Of a stretch of 64,000 bases of DNA, positions 24,482 through 32,550 are shown piece by piece. Within the stretch, counting starts at the first letter, position 1; every line of letters starts with the position of its first letter. The DNA comes from JBBQLG01 sp038327655 (GTDB taxonomy: Bacteria; Bacteroidota; Bacteroidia; Cytophagales; Spirosomataceae). The stretch is taken from contig JBBQLG010000005.1 in assembly GCA_038327655.1 (NCBI GenBank), forward strand, positions 1-64,000. Direction: 5' to 3'. The notes below the pieces were generated by a model. It searched no databases and was not told the DNA's origin. It saw nothing but the letters and a program-made list of their open reading frames with translations. Position numbers and translations under genes: made by a program.

Positions 24482-24976
24482 TTAAGCGGCCGGTTCAAAA
24501 TCGAGTGATGTACCGGTCTGGGCAATTTCGTTGTCTTTTTCTGCTTCCGATTCCTCTTCGTTGGTATCGGAATCGTTGGCATCGGTGTCACCATTAACGG
24601 CGGCTTTAGCGGCTCTTTCTGCCGTTGGCACCGGCGTTTCGTCGGCCGAGGCATCATCATCCGGCCCGGCCGTAGTAACGGCCACGGTCGACGTGTTGGT
24701 CAGGGCCTTGTCGCCAGAGATGCTTTTCTCGGCTTCCGGCGTAATTTCCATGGTGCTGTTGTCCTGGTCATGCAGGCGCAGTACACCATTAGCTCCGTCC
24801 TGGTCGGTGCTGCCAAATGCCCGCAGGTTGCGCCCGTCCTGACCGGGATGGCCCGACTCATCTTCGCTGCCCGGCCGCATGGGATTAGCCACGTTTTCGA
24901 ACTCGTCGTGCGTGGAGTTATCACGGTTTTCGGCATCGCGGGGTTGCTTGTCTTCTTGTTGTGGCAGGTTTTCCAT
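24482..24976 (-). CDS. Acidic, probably disordered protein, 164 aa
   Basis: Starts MENLPQQEDKQPRDAENRD and is rich in Asp, Glu, Ser, Thr, Asn and Gly: HPGQDGRNLRAFGSTDQDGA, then an Ala-rich part (AERAAKAAVNGDTDANDSDT) and an acidic EEESEAEKDNE segment. No transmembrane or signal segment. It resembles its downstream neighbour at 24078-24440 in composition and in the ELT/STH-like polar blocks but not in alignable sequence. Start ATG at 24976; the leader next to it is AT-rich. I do not know the family; an operon of two intrinsically disordered acidic proteins suggests hydration or chaperone-like roles, as inference. Confidence 0.6.
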   Translation of the reverse strand: MENLPQQEDKQPRDAENRDNSTHDEFENVANPMRPGSEDESGHPGQDGRNLRAFGSTDQDGANGVLRLHDQDNSTMEITPEAEKSISGDKALTNTSTVAVTTAGPDDDASADETPVPTAERAAKAAVNGDTDANDSDTNEEESEAEKDNEIAQTGTSLDFEPAA

Positions 24977-25072
24977 AAGTCGAGTTAATTAGTATATTGT
25001 TAACTCCCCGCTCTACGAAAAGTTTGCACGGTTCTCCGCATTCTACGCCAGTTATACCTGGGTCAAAGGCAT

Positions 25073-25110
25073 AAAAAAGCCGCCCGACGATAATCGTCGG
25101 GCGGCTTTTA
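25073..25110 (-). terminator. Intrinsic terminator of the SusCD-DUF1735 operon
   Basis: Stem GCCGCCCGACGA (25079-25090) / TCGTCGGGCGGC (25094-25105), three-base loop, with A-rich left and TTTT right flanks. It sits 14 bases after the stop of the DUF1735 gene. Confidence 0.9.
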
Positions 25111-25123
25111 CGATTGAGCCAAA

Positions 25124-25651
25124 TCACTTGCTTTGGAAAAACAGGATCTGTAGTAGCTGCGTGTGATAATTGGCACTGATTGTCACGTTGGCAGGCACTG
25201 TTGTAATGCTAACCGGTATAACATACGTACCGGTAGCCGGTACCTGATTGGGAATGATGCTGATATTGACCGTCGCAATTCGACTACCAGCCGCCACCAT
25301 AACCGACGGGTTCGTCAACTGATAAGCCGTTGCCGGCAGCAGTTGATACGTCGTTTTGTTGGCGGTATTGTAGGCCGTCAGGGCTGCCTGATCAATAGCC
25401 ACCGTGATCGGTATGCTGGTCGTTGGCAGATTGGGCGAGGCAATGTTCACATCGAGCGGAAACACGTACGCCGTAGCACTCGTTCTGACCAGCGAATCCG
25501 TTGTCCGGATGATACTCCGGTTGGCCGCGTAGGGTATCTCAGCAACGTAACCGGCGGCAGCGAAGTCAACGAAGTGTTCGTCGTCTTTCAGGCAGGAGAC
25601 TAAGCTTACGGCTAAACCGGCGGCCACAAGTAGTTTAAATGTATTTTTCAT
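25124..25651 (-). CDS. DUF1735-type surface lipoprotein, 175 aa
   Basis: Lipoprotein signal MKNTFKLLVAAGLAVSLVSC with the lipobox cysteine at residue 20 followed by LKDDEHF. The mature part is a single beta-sandwich of DUF1735 type: FPLDVNIASPNLPTTSIPITVAIDQAALTAYNTANKTTYQLLP and later VMVAAGSRIATVNISIIPNQV, the usual 'x-YN-xxN-T-YQLLP' and 'T-V-x-I' pattern. Such proteins occur next to SusC/SusD pairs as surface glycan-binding partners. It is the last gene of the operon, 26 bases after SusD. Confidence 0.85.
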   Translation of the reverse strand: MKNTFKLLVAAGLAVSLVSCLKDDEHFVDFAAAGYVAEIPYAANRSIIRTTDSLVRTSATAYVFPLDVNIASPNLPTTSIPITVAIDQAALTAYNTANKTTYQLLPATAYQLTNPSVMVAAGSRIATVNISIIPNQVPATGTYVIPVSITTVPANVTISANYHTQLLQILFFQSK

Positions 25652-25677
25652 GGTAGTTGGCTTGTTTGAACGGATGC

Positions 25678-27186
25678 CTATTTCATCCAGAAAATCTTGG
25701 TTGTAAACTGGTTAACCGTTCCCTGCGCCTGTACATTGGTTGCGTTGTTGCTGTACTCGCTTTGCGGATAAAACAACCGGGCTGGAATTTGCCGGGTGGT
25801 TACGCTCGGCTCCAGTGAAATCGGGATGGTGGTCGGTAAGCCCAACCGCCGGTAATCGGACCAGGCTTCAAACGGTGCCAGGCTATTTTCCGATGCCCAT
25901 TTCTGCGTAATGATGGCTTCGATCTTGTTGGTCGACGCGTCAAAGTTTACATTGTTCACACCCGGCTGTGCGTAATAAGCCGTTGCTTCGGCGGCTGTAA
26001 GGCCCAGATTTACGAACGACTCCGTAACGGCGGCCTGATACAGGGCTTTGGGATCACCCGCGATCCAACCCCGTTGAGCGGCTTCGGCCTGCATAAACAA
26101 ACTTTCGTGCGACGACAGGATTGGCGACGACTGGTCGACACTCTTTATGATGCCGGGGCCAATATCCGACACCAATGAATTAACCAATACATCGGTGGTA
26201 CCAAAGAGGGTACCGTTGTAGGTACTGGTCGTTTTTGGCACCGGCGCGTAGAAGGCTCCTATGCGTGGATCATTGCTGTTTTTATAGAACGAAAGCGAAT
26301 AGGCATTGGCTTTGTACTGGTTGTTAAGCAGTGTAGGCTGCGTGTTTACCCCAAAAAAAGCACCATAAATCGGATTCTGCTGACCGGTTGAATTCACGTA
26401 GCCAGGATTTACACTGGCATTTTCGCCCGCGCCCAGAAATCCGTAGCCCGACGCCTTGATGACAGCCAACTGCGATTGAATAAACGCGGCCCGGTCAGCT
26501 TTTTCCGACTGCCGCAGCAACATCCGCAGCTTCAGCGTGTTCCCAAACTTGAGCCATTTGCTGATGTCGCCCCCGAACATAATGTCATTGGTACCGGGGT
26601 TGCGCGTACCACTACCCTGTTTCAGCAGTGCCAGTCCCAGGTCGATCTGCCGGAACAAACTATCGTAAACGACCTGCGCCTTGTCGTATTTCGGCAGAAT
26701 TACCGTTGTTCCCTGCAAAGCATCGGTATACGGTACATCGCCGTACGTATCCACCAGAATCTGGAAGTGCAATGCCTTCATGATCTTGCCCATTCCCTGT
26801 ATTAACGGTTGTTTGAGCGTAGCCGCCTGCTGATCGATGTAATTATAGTTCTTCAGGTTCGTGTAGCCGGCCTCCCAGATAGCGGTGTTGTACCCATTGG
26901 TAAACTGATAGTTCTTATCCGACAGGTTGATCGAATAGTTACCGCTCCAGTTCCAGTACCCCATCCACAGATTCAGAAAATAAAAGCTCCCGACAAATCC
27001 ACTGGGATTTGTTCCGGTCAGGTACGCGCCGGTATTAGCCAGCGCATTGGGCAACACCAGTTCCGGCGTAGCGGCCGTTACCTGATTGGGATTATTATTG
27101 ATGTCGAGGTAGTCACTCTTACACCCCGCTACCACCGTCAGTAGCACGGCCAATACCCCGGCCGTAAGTTGTTTTATGTACTTCAT
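25678..27186 (-). CDS. SusD/RagB-family outer-membrane lipoprotein, 502 aa
   Basis: Lipoprotein signal MKYIKQLTAGVLAVLLTVVAGC, then KSDYLDINNNPNQVTAATPELVLPNALA, the SusD-like_2 N-terminus. TPR-like helices follow (NYNYIDQQAATLKQPLIQG, MGKIMKALHFQILVDTYGDVPYTDALQ), and the C-terminus has ENSLAPFEAWSDYRRLGLP and RIPARLFYPQSEYSNNATN, all standard for the family. It forms the ligand-capping lid of the SusC channel. It is 20 bases downstream of susC. The substrate cannot be read from sequence; no glycoside hydrolase shares the operon. Confidence 0.93.
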   Translation of the reverse strand: MKYIKQLTAGVLAVLLTVVAGCKSDYLDINNNPNQVTAATPELVLPNALANTGAYLTGTNPSGFVGSFYFLNLWMGYWNWSGNYSINLSDKNYQFTNGYNTAIWEAGYTNLKNYNYIDQQAATLKQPLIQGMGKIMKALHFQILVDTYGDVPYTDALQGTTVILPKYDKAQVVYDSLFRQIDLGLALLKQGSGTRNPGTNDIMFGGDISKWLKFGNTLKLRMLLRQSEKADRAAFIQSQLAVIKASGYGFLGAGENASVNPGYVNSTGQQNPIYGAFFGVNTQPTLLNNQYKANAYSLSFYKNSNDPRIGAFYAPVPKTTSTYNGTLFGTTDVLVNSLVSDIGPGIIKSVDQSSPILSSHESLFMQAEAAQRGWIAGDPKALYQAAVTESFVNLGLTAAEATAYYAQPGVNNVNFDASTNKIEAIITQKWASENSLAPFEAWSDYRRLGLPTTIPISLEPSVTTRQIPARLFYPQSEYSNNATNVQAQGTVNQFTTKIFWMK

Positions 27187-27206
27187 CGTCGTTTGTTGTC
27201 GTTAAA

Positions 27207-30200
27207 TTAAAAACCAACGCTAACCCGAAACCCGTAGAAGCGGGTTGGCGGGGTCTGGTATTCAGTGGTGGTGCCAACAGCGTTACTGGTATCATTGCTA
27301 TTGGTACCGCCCGAAAATTCAGGATCCGTAAATACGTTCGTTTTAGGGCGCAGCATAATCAGGTTGCGGCCCGTTAACGCGACGGTCATCGTTTTGATGA
27401 ATTTAGTGTAGCCCAGCACCGACGCCGGAATGTTGTAGCTCAACGCCACTTCGCGCAGTTTCCAGAAATCAGCACTGGTTACGTAGCTATAACCGGCATT
27501 GTGGTACGGCGAATTGGTCCAGAACGTCAGGTTACCGTCTTTGGTGGTCACGTTGGTGTTTTCCCGAAACGTACCGTCCGTGTTCTGAACGACGGAGCCG
27601 GGGAATACGAAATTCTGCCGTCCGGCATACGTCGAACGGATACCTGCTCCCGTAAACTCCAGTGCATTGCCCAACGCATTGTAAATCACCGCGCCCCCGC
27701 GGTACTCAATCACGGTAGCCAGCGACAGACCTTTGTATTTAAACGTGTTGGTCAGACCAAACCGATATTTAGGCTGCGTTGTACCGGCGTACTTCAGGTT
27801 CGGGTCCAGTACGGGATAACCCGTTGTGGCACTAACCACCGGACGACCCACGAACTGCCCCGTTGCATCGTAGTTCAGGCCGGCGGGGTCCGTGTTCTGT
27901 ACCCGCTGAATATCGTTCACGTATAATGCCGGATACGCAAATCCTTTGGCCGCGTACACGTCGGAGGCAAGGGGTTGCAGATCGGGACGGAACTGGACAC
28001 TACCGTACGGAATGTTGACCCGTGACAAATCCTGGTACACATCCTGCACTTTGCTCTCTAAGTAGGTGAAGTTGGTGCTGATGTTCCACGTAAACCCGCC
28101 TGCATTCACAATGGGTCGGGTTGTACTCAGGTCTAATTCAAGCCCGTGGTTGACCATGGTACCGGTGTTGACCAATGCCGATGTATAGCCGGTTGCCCGT
28201 GATACCTGGATAGGAACGGTTTGGTTCGTTGTGGTGGTGTTGTAATACACGGCTTCGAGGTTGAGTCGGCCAAATAAACCGACTTCCAGGCCCACTTCCC
28301 GGTTGGTGGTAAACTCCGGTTTCAGGTTCGGATCATTCTGCTGATTGCCCAACTGATACCCTGCCTGTCCGCCAAACGGGAAGCCGGTACCGGGGTTAAA
28401 CACGTTCTGCAACTGATACGGCTGTACGTTCACCTGGCCCACTTTGGCGAGCGCACCCCGGATTTTAGCGTAGGTCAGGATGTTGTTGTTTTTCAGGAAC
28501 GGCAGGGCATCGCTCAGGATAACCGAGGCATTTACGCCCGGATAAAAGAACGACCGGTTGGCTGCCGACAGCAGCGAGGTCTGGTCGTTCCGGCCCGTTA
28601 CGTTAATGAAGGCAAAGTCCTTATAACCGAGCGTAAAATCGCCAAAAAAGCCAATCAGGCGGCTACGGGTATTAAATTCGTAGACGTTGGCGTTGCCGAG
28701 CCGGTTGGAAATATTGTATACTCCCGGCACCACCAGCGCATTGGCAAAATCAAACGTCGAACGGGAATATTCCTGCCGGGTTTGCTGACCCAGAATCAGG
28801 CGCGTGGTAAAATCGCCGAACTTAGGATTCAACGTTACCAATAAATCGCCCGTAAAACGGGTTCTCAACTCGGTACCATCCTGCACCGAGGCATTGGCTT
28901 TACCCGTCGACGAGGCAATGTTACCCGCTGCCCACGGATCGGTCAGGGCATATTCGGAGAACGTCACCTCGGCCCGGTGCGCTTTGTTCTGCGTATCGGA
29001 TATCTGACCACCTACCCGATACAGCACTTTCAGCCACGGTTTGAACTGGTACGACACGTCCGTCGACCCCTGTATCGTGTATCGGTTTGTGACCGCGCGC
29101 GAATTGTCACCCGTAATCTGCCAGTATGGGTTGGGGTAGTAAGCGTTGTAGTAGCCATTTACGTCACCGTAAGGCGTCGTGATATCATTCAGCGGATAGC
29201 TGTTGATGGGCGCGTGAGCCTGTTGGTTCAGTACGTTCCAATACACCGGACGCAGTGAGTTAAAGTCGCCGTTTTCCGTGTCTGTTTTTATATAAGCGGA
29301 CTGAACGCTGCCGTGTACCGCAATTTTATTGATACTCCGTCCACCCGACAGACTGATTGTGGTCCGCTGGTATTTATCGTTGGGTACCACTCCGCTCTGG
29401 TCAACGCGTTGTACGCCAAGCCCGAAGTAATTTTGCGTGTCGCCGATGCGATACGACAGGTTGTGCTGCGCCGTTACGCCGGTGTTAAAAAACGCCCGGC
29501 GCGGGTCTGTTTTCGGGGATGAATACGGTACTTTCAGCGTATCTAAGCGAACCGAACCATCGGCGTTACGAATTTCCACCCCGTAGCCCAGCGGGCGAAT
29601 CGAGCCATCATACGGCGTTCCAAATTGCTGGTTTTCGTACGGCACATACGTGCGGGCATAGTTCCGGTCATAAAAGGGCTGCCCTTCGCCACCGTTACCG
29701 CCATACTGCGTTTGCAGCCCCGGCATGTAGGAGATGCTCTCGAACTGCGTGTTGTTTGAATACGAAATCTGCGGAGTGTTGTTTACCGAACCCTTCTTTG
29801 TCGTGATGATAACGGCACCGTTCGAAGCATCCGACCCATACAGGGCAGCCGCGCTGGGACCTTTCAGAATAGTCGTGTTATCGATGTCATCCGGGTTGAT
29901 GGTCGACAAAAAGCTGGCATCCGAAATAACACCATCCACAACGACCAATGCCTGGTTGTTGCCCAGAAACGAACGGTTGCCGCGCAGGGTGATCCGTACT
30001 CCGGCCCCCACGCCGTTGTTGGTCGTGTTGATTTGCAGGCCTGACACTTTACCGGTCAATCCGTTGGCCACGTTGACCGGAGCCGCCTGCGTAATCTGGG
30101 CATTGTTGATTTTAGCAACCGACGTACCAATCTGACGTTCGTTCGTTTGGATGCCAAAAGCCGTTACGACCACTTCATTCAGTGTCTTGCTATCCGGCAC

Positions 30201-30479
30201 CAGTGTTACATTGATGACCGATTTGTTGCCAATCGCAATCTCCTGCGTAATGCTCCCCACAAAACTGAACACCAGCGTTCCGTCATTGGCCGAGATGCTG
30301 TATTTTCCGTCAGCATCGGTATTTACCCCCTTGCTGGTCCCCTTTAACACTACGGTTACCCCCGGTAATGTGCTCCCATCCTCACTTGATGTGACCTTAC
30401 CCGTAATTCGCCGATCTTGTGCCAGCAGCGGTAAACTCAGCAGGCACAGCAGGCACTGCACCATTAGAAATTTCCTCAT
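27207..30479 (-). CDS. SusC/RagA-family TonB-linked outer-membrane protein, 1090 aa
   Basis: Signal peptide (LLSLPLLAQ), carboxypeptidase-regulatory-like domain (RRITGKVTSSEDGSTLPGVTVVL), a KTLNEVVVTAFG TonB box region, plug domain with ALVVVDGVISDASFLSTINPDDIDNTTILKGPSAAALYGSDASNGAVIITTKKG, and a 22-strand barrel ending YGFRVSVGF with the terminal aromatic residue needed for barrel insertion. It transports a bulky ligand together with the SusD protein, energised by TonB. First gene of the operon. Upstream lies a 424-base gap with a spaced direct repeat at 30569/30659 that may be its control region; no sigma/anti-sigma pair or hybrid two-component gene is adjacent. Confidence 0.95.
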   Translation of the reverse strand: MRKFLMVQCLLCLLSLPLLAQDRRITGKVTSSEDGSTLPGVTVVLKGTSKGVNTDADGKYSISANDGTLVFSFVGSITQEIAIGNKSVINVTLVPDSKTLNEVVVTAFGIQTNERQIGTSVAKINNAQITQAAPVNVANGLTGKVSGLQINTTNNGVGAGVRITLRGNRSFLGNNQALVVVDGVISDASFLSTINPDDIDNTTILKGPSAAALYGSDASNGAVIITTKKGSVNNTPQISYSNNTQFESISYMPGLQTQYGGNGGEGQPFYDRNYARTYVPYENQQFGTPYDGSIRPLGYGVEIRNADGSVRLDTLKVPYSSPKTDPRRAFFNTGVTAQHNLSYRIGDTQNYFGLGVQRVDQSGVVPNDKYQRTTISLSGGRSINKIAVHGSVQSAYIKTDTENGDFNSLRPVYWNVLNQQAHAPINSYPLNDITTPYGDVNGYYNAYYPNPYWQITGDNSRAVTNRYTIQGSTDVSYQFKPWLKVLYRVGGQISDTQNKAHRAEVTFSEYALTDPWAAGNIASSTGKANASVQDGTELRTRFTGDLLVTLNPKFGDFTTRLILGQQTRQEYSRSTFDFANALVVPGVYNISNRLGNANVYEFNTRSRLIGFFGDFTLGYKDFAFINVTGRNDQTSLLSAANRSFFYPGVNASVILSDALPFLKNNNILTYAKIRGALAKVGQVNVQPYQLQNVFNPGTGFPFGGQAGYQLGNQQNDPNLKPEFTTNREVGLEVGLFGRLNLEAVYYNTTTTNQTVPIQVSRATGYTSALVNTGTMVNHGLELDLSTTRPIVNAGGFTWNISTNFTYLESKVQDVYQDLSRVNIPYGSVQFRPDLQPLASDVYAAKGFAYPALYVNDIQRVQNTDPAGLNYDATGQFVGRPVVSATTGYPVLDPNLKYAGTTQPKYRFGLTNTFKYKGLSLATVIEYRGGAVIYNALGNALEFTGAGIRSTYAGRQNFVFPGSVVQNTDGTFRENTNVTTKDGNLTFWTNSPYHNAGYSYVTSADFWKLREVALSYNIPASVLGYTKFIKTMTVALTGRNLIMLRPKTNVFTDPEFSGGTNSNDTSNAVGTTTEYQTPPTRFYGFRVSVGF

Positions 30480-30568
30480 AACATTAGTGTTAGATTAAGT
30501 AATTGTTGAGAAAAACTGGAAAAAAGTGTTTCAAATCTACATAACAGGCGTTCCAATACAAAGTTTTC

Positions 30569-30677
30569 AAGTCCATATTATAAACAGAATAAGTAGGCTA
30601 TTTGCAACCAATTTTCGGTCGATTCTACGGTAATTACCCAATCGGTAGTGCGTTGGCAAAGTCCATTTTAGAAACAG
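30569..30677. repeat. Spaced direct repeat AAGTCCATNTTANAAACAG upstream of susC
   Basis: Copies at 30569-30587 and 30659-30677 agree in 17 of 19 positions and start exactly 90 bases apart, 100-180 bases ahead of the susC start. Two same-orientation sites of this length suit binding of a regulator in tandem. Confidence 0.5.
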
Positions 30678-30843
30678 TAAATGGCCTGTTCCGCGCAGAA
30701 TTACTCAATAAACCAGTAATCGGAAAACACCTCCAGCCGCCCTGATAAATGAGCATGTTTTTCAGGTAAAAAAGTTTGAAAAATTAGCGTGTATCGCCGG
30801 TCAGCAACGCTGAAGACATCTCCTTCCGGGGAATTTACAACCC

Positions 30844-30894
30844 GCTGAACACACCAAAGCCGCTCCCGGAGAGAAGCGGCTTTGGTGTGTTCAG
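30844..30894 (-). terminator. Terminator hairpin of the GH130 gene
   Basis: Perfect 21-bp arms (30844-30864 and 30874-30894) with core AAGCCGCT/AGCGGCTT and a nine-base loop. It lies 10 bases after the GH130 stop. Confidence 0.8.
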
Positions 30895-30903
30895 CCGAAA
30901 AAA

Positions 30904-32409
30904 TCAGACGGATTCCGGGGCAGCAACCGGCTCGGTTTGCAGTTTACCCGTTAGTTCGGCCAGCAAATCGTGCAGGTTCACGGTGGCAAAACTACTGGCA
31001 TAGTCGGACATGGCGTAGGGAATGATGAGTTGATCGCCGTTGATGATGCCTCCACAACTGTACACCACATTGGGCACGTAGCCTTCGCGTTCGTTTTCGT
31101 CGGGGCTGAGCAGGGGTTCCTTCGTGCGGCCAATCACCTTCATGGGATCGTTCAGGTCGAGCAGCAGGGCACCGATGGCGTATTTCCGCATGGGACCAAC
31201 GCCGTGGGTCAGCACGAGCCAACCCGCTTCGGTTTCGATGGGTGAGCCGCAGTTGCCAAGTTGTACGTATTCCCAGCTATAAGTTGGTTTAGCCAGGAGT
31301 TCTTTCGTTTGCCAGAAATACAGGTCATCGGAGTACATGAGGTAGATGTTCTCACCGTCCTGCCGGGAGAGCATCACGTATTTCCCGTTGATCTTGCGCG
31401 GAAACAGTCCCATGCCTTTGTTTTGCACTTCGGCCCCGTTGAGCGTGCTGATCTTGAAATGCGTGAAATCCTTGGTTTCGAGAAGCTGCGGAAACGTCAC
31501 CCGGCCGTTGTAGGCGGTGTAGGTGGCATAATACGTCACCTCGGACTCGCCGGACGCGCCCTTATCGTCGGTGAAACAAACGAAGCGGGCATCCTCAATA
31601 CCGTTCGTTTCGTTGGGCGAATTCGGGAAAATACACCGCTCATCCAGGCTTTGATCGTCGTCGAAGTGCATTTCGTAATCCGAACGGGCCAGGCCCAGCA
31701 GGCCACCCGAAATGGCATCGTACTCGGCGTTGTAGCGGTACTGGGTCGAGACCCGTTTTACGCTCGCTTCCAGATCAGGCAGGGTAAATTCGTCATCCAC
31801 ACCCGCCATCATCTTCTCCGAAATACTGTTCGACAGCCGCAGTTCGTATAGTTTCCGCTCGAAGAGGGACTTGGTGAACCGCTTGTTCGATTCGATTTCG
31901 GGGGCGGTGACGTAACGCGAGGGCTTGCGCAGAATAATTTTATTGTCCTGGTCGATGTAGCCCATCCGAAACGAAATAGACGAGATGTGCCCTTCGCCGG
32001 TGGCCCGCAGGCTGACGATAAAGCGTTTGTAGCCCGGTGGCACGTTGGTCTGATCGGGGTGCCAAACCATCGACGGGTTAAACAGTGCGGCCGATTCGAG
32101 GGAATACTCCATCGTGAAATACGCGCCCAGCAGCAACTTGCGCTCCTGCGTCAGCGGCTCATCGGTGAGCAAATGCGGTTTGATCTGCTCGAACCGATTC
32201 AGGAAAAACCGCTCTAATTTGTAGTGCCGGCTGCCGAATTCGCGGATTACTTCTTCGAGTTTCTGCTCCGCTTCGGCATCGCTCATGCTGTTGACGCGGG
32301 CAATTATTTTCAGGGTACGGGTGGTATTGCCCAGATCGAAGGGGCGGAACAACACACGGGTCGGGTCGGGACGCAACACAATACCGGTGCGGGTGGCTCG
32401 TAGGCTCAT
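30904..32409 (-). CDS. GH130-family glycoside phosphorylase/hydrolase-like protein, 501 aa
   Basis: A helical N-terminal extension (about 1-90) precedes a five-bladed beta-propeller typical of GH130: ESAALFNPSMVWHPDQ, GLARSDYEMHFDDD, FPNSPNETNGIEDARFVCF with the conserved Asp of the NGIEDAR motif, SRQDGENIYLMYSDDLYFW, QLGNCGSPIETEAGWLVLTHGVG and GYVPNVVYSCGG. GH130 enzymes act on beta-mannosides, mostly by phosphorolysis. This longer form with an extra N-terminal domain is found beside the same kind of GT4 gene in many bacteria, so the pair likely makes and trims one glycan. Substrate not determinable. Confidence 0.88.
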   Translation of the reverse strand: MSLRATRTGIVLRPDPTRVLFRPFDLGNTTRTLKIIARVNSMSDAEAEQKLEEVIREFGSRHYKLERFFLNRFEQIKPHLLTDEPLTQERKLLLGAYFTMEYSLESAALFNPSMVWHPDQTNVPPGYKRFIVSLRATGEGHISSISFRMGYIDQDNKIILRKPSRYVTAPEIESNKRFTKSLFERKLYELRLSNSISEKMMAGVDDEFTLPDLEASVKRVSTQYRYNAEYDAISGGLLGLARSDYEMHFDDDQSLDERCIFPNSPNETNGIEDARFVCFTDDKGASGESEVTYYATYTAYNGRVTFPQLLETKDFTHFKISTLNGAEVQNKGMGLFPRKINGKYVMLSRQDGENIYLMYSDDLYFWQTKELLAKPTYSWEYVQLGNCGSPIETEAGWLVLTHGVGPMRKYAIGALLLDLNDPMKVIGRTKEPLLSPDENEREGYVPNVVYSCGGIINGDQLIIPYAMSDYASSFATVNLHDLLAELTGKLQTEPVAAPESV

Positions 32410-32550
32410 TGGTCAGGAAAGACGGTATAACAAAAATGAGTAACTGAATAATTGGGCGAATAGTCTGTCTATCCCCTCAAATTACACAATTACTCACTTT
32501 ACGTACCAAACTATACGGGCAGAATTATTTCTCCGGCAACCAGCCATCGC

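Larger units (their letters stand above)
30480..30903. other. Intergenic region upstream of susC
   Basis: No gene. It holds an imperfect direct repeat (30569-30587 and 30659-30677), AT-rich DNA around it and, at 30844-30894, the terminator of the GH130 gene, which is transcribed away from it. It is the likely promoter region of the SusC operon, but I see no confident TAnnTTTG box on the minus strand. Confidence 0.5.
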
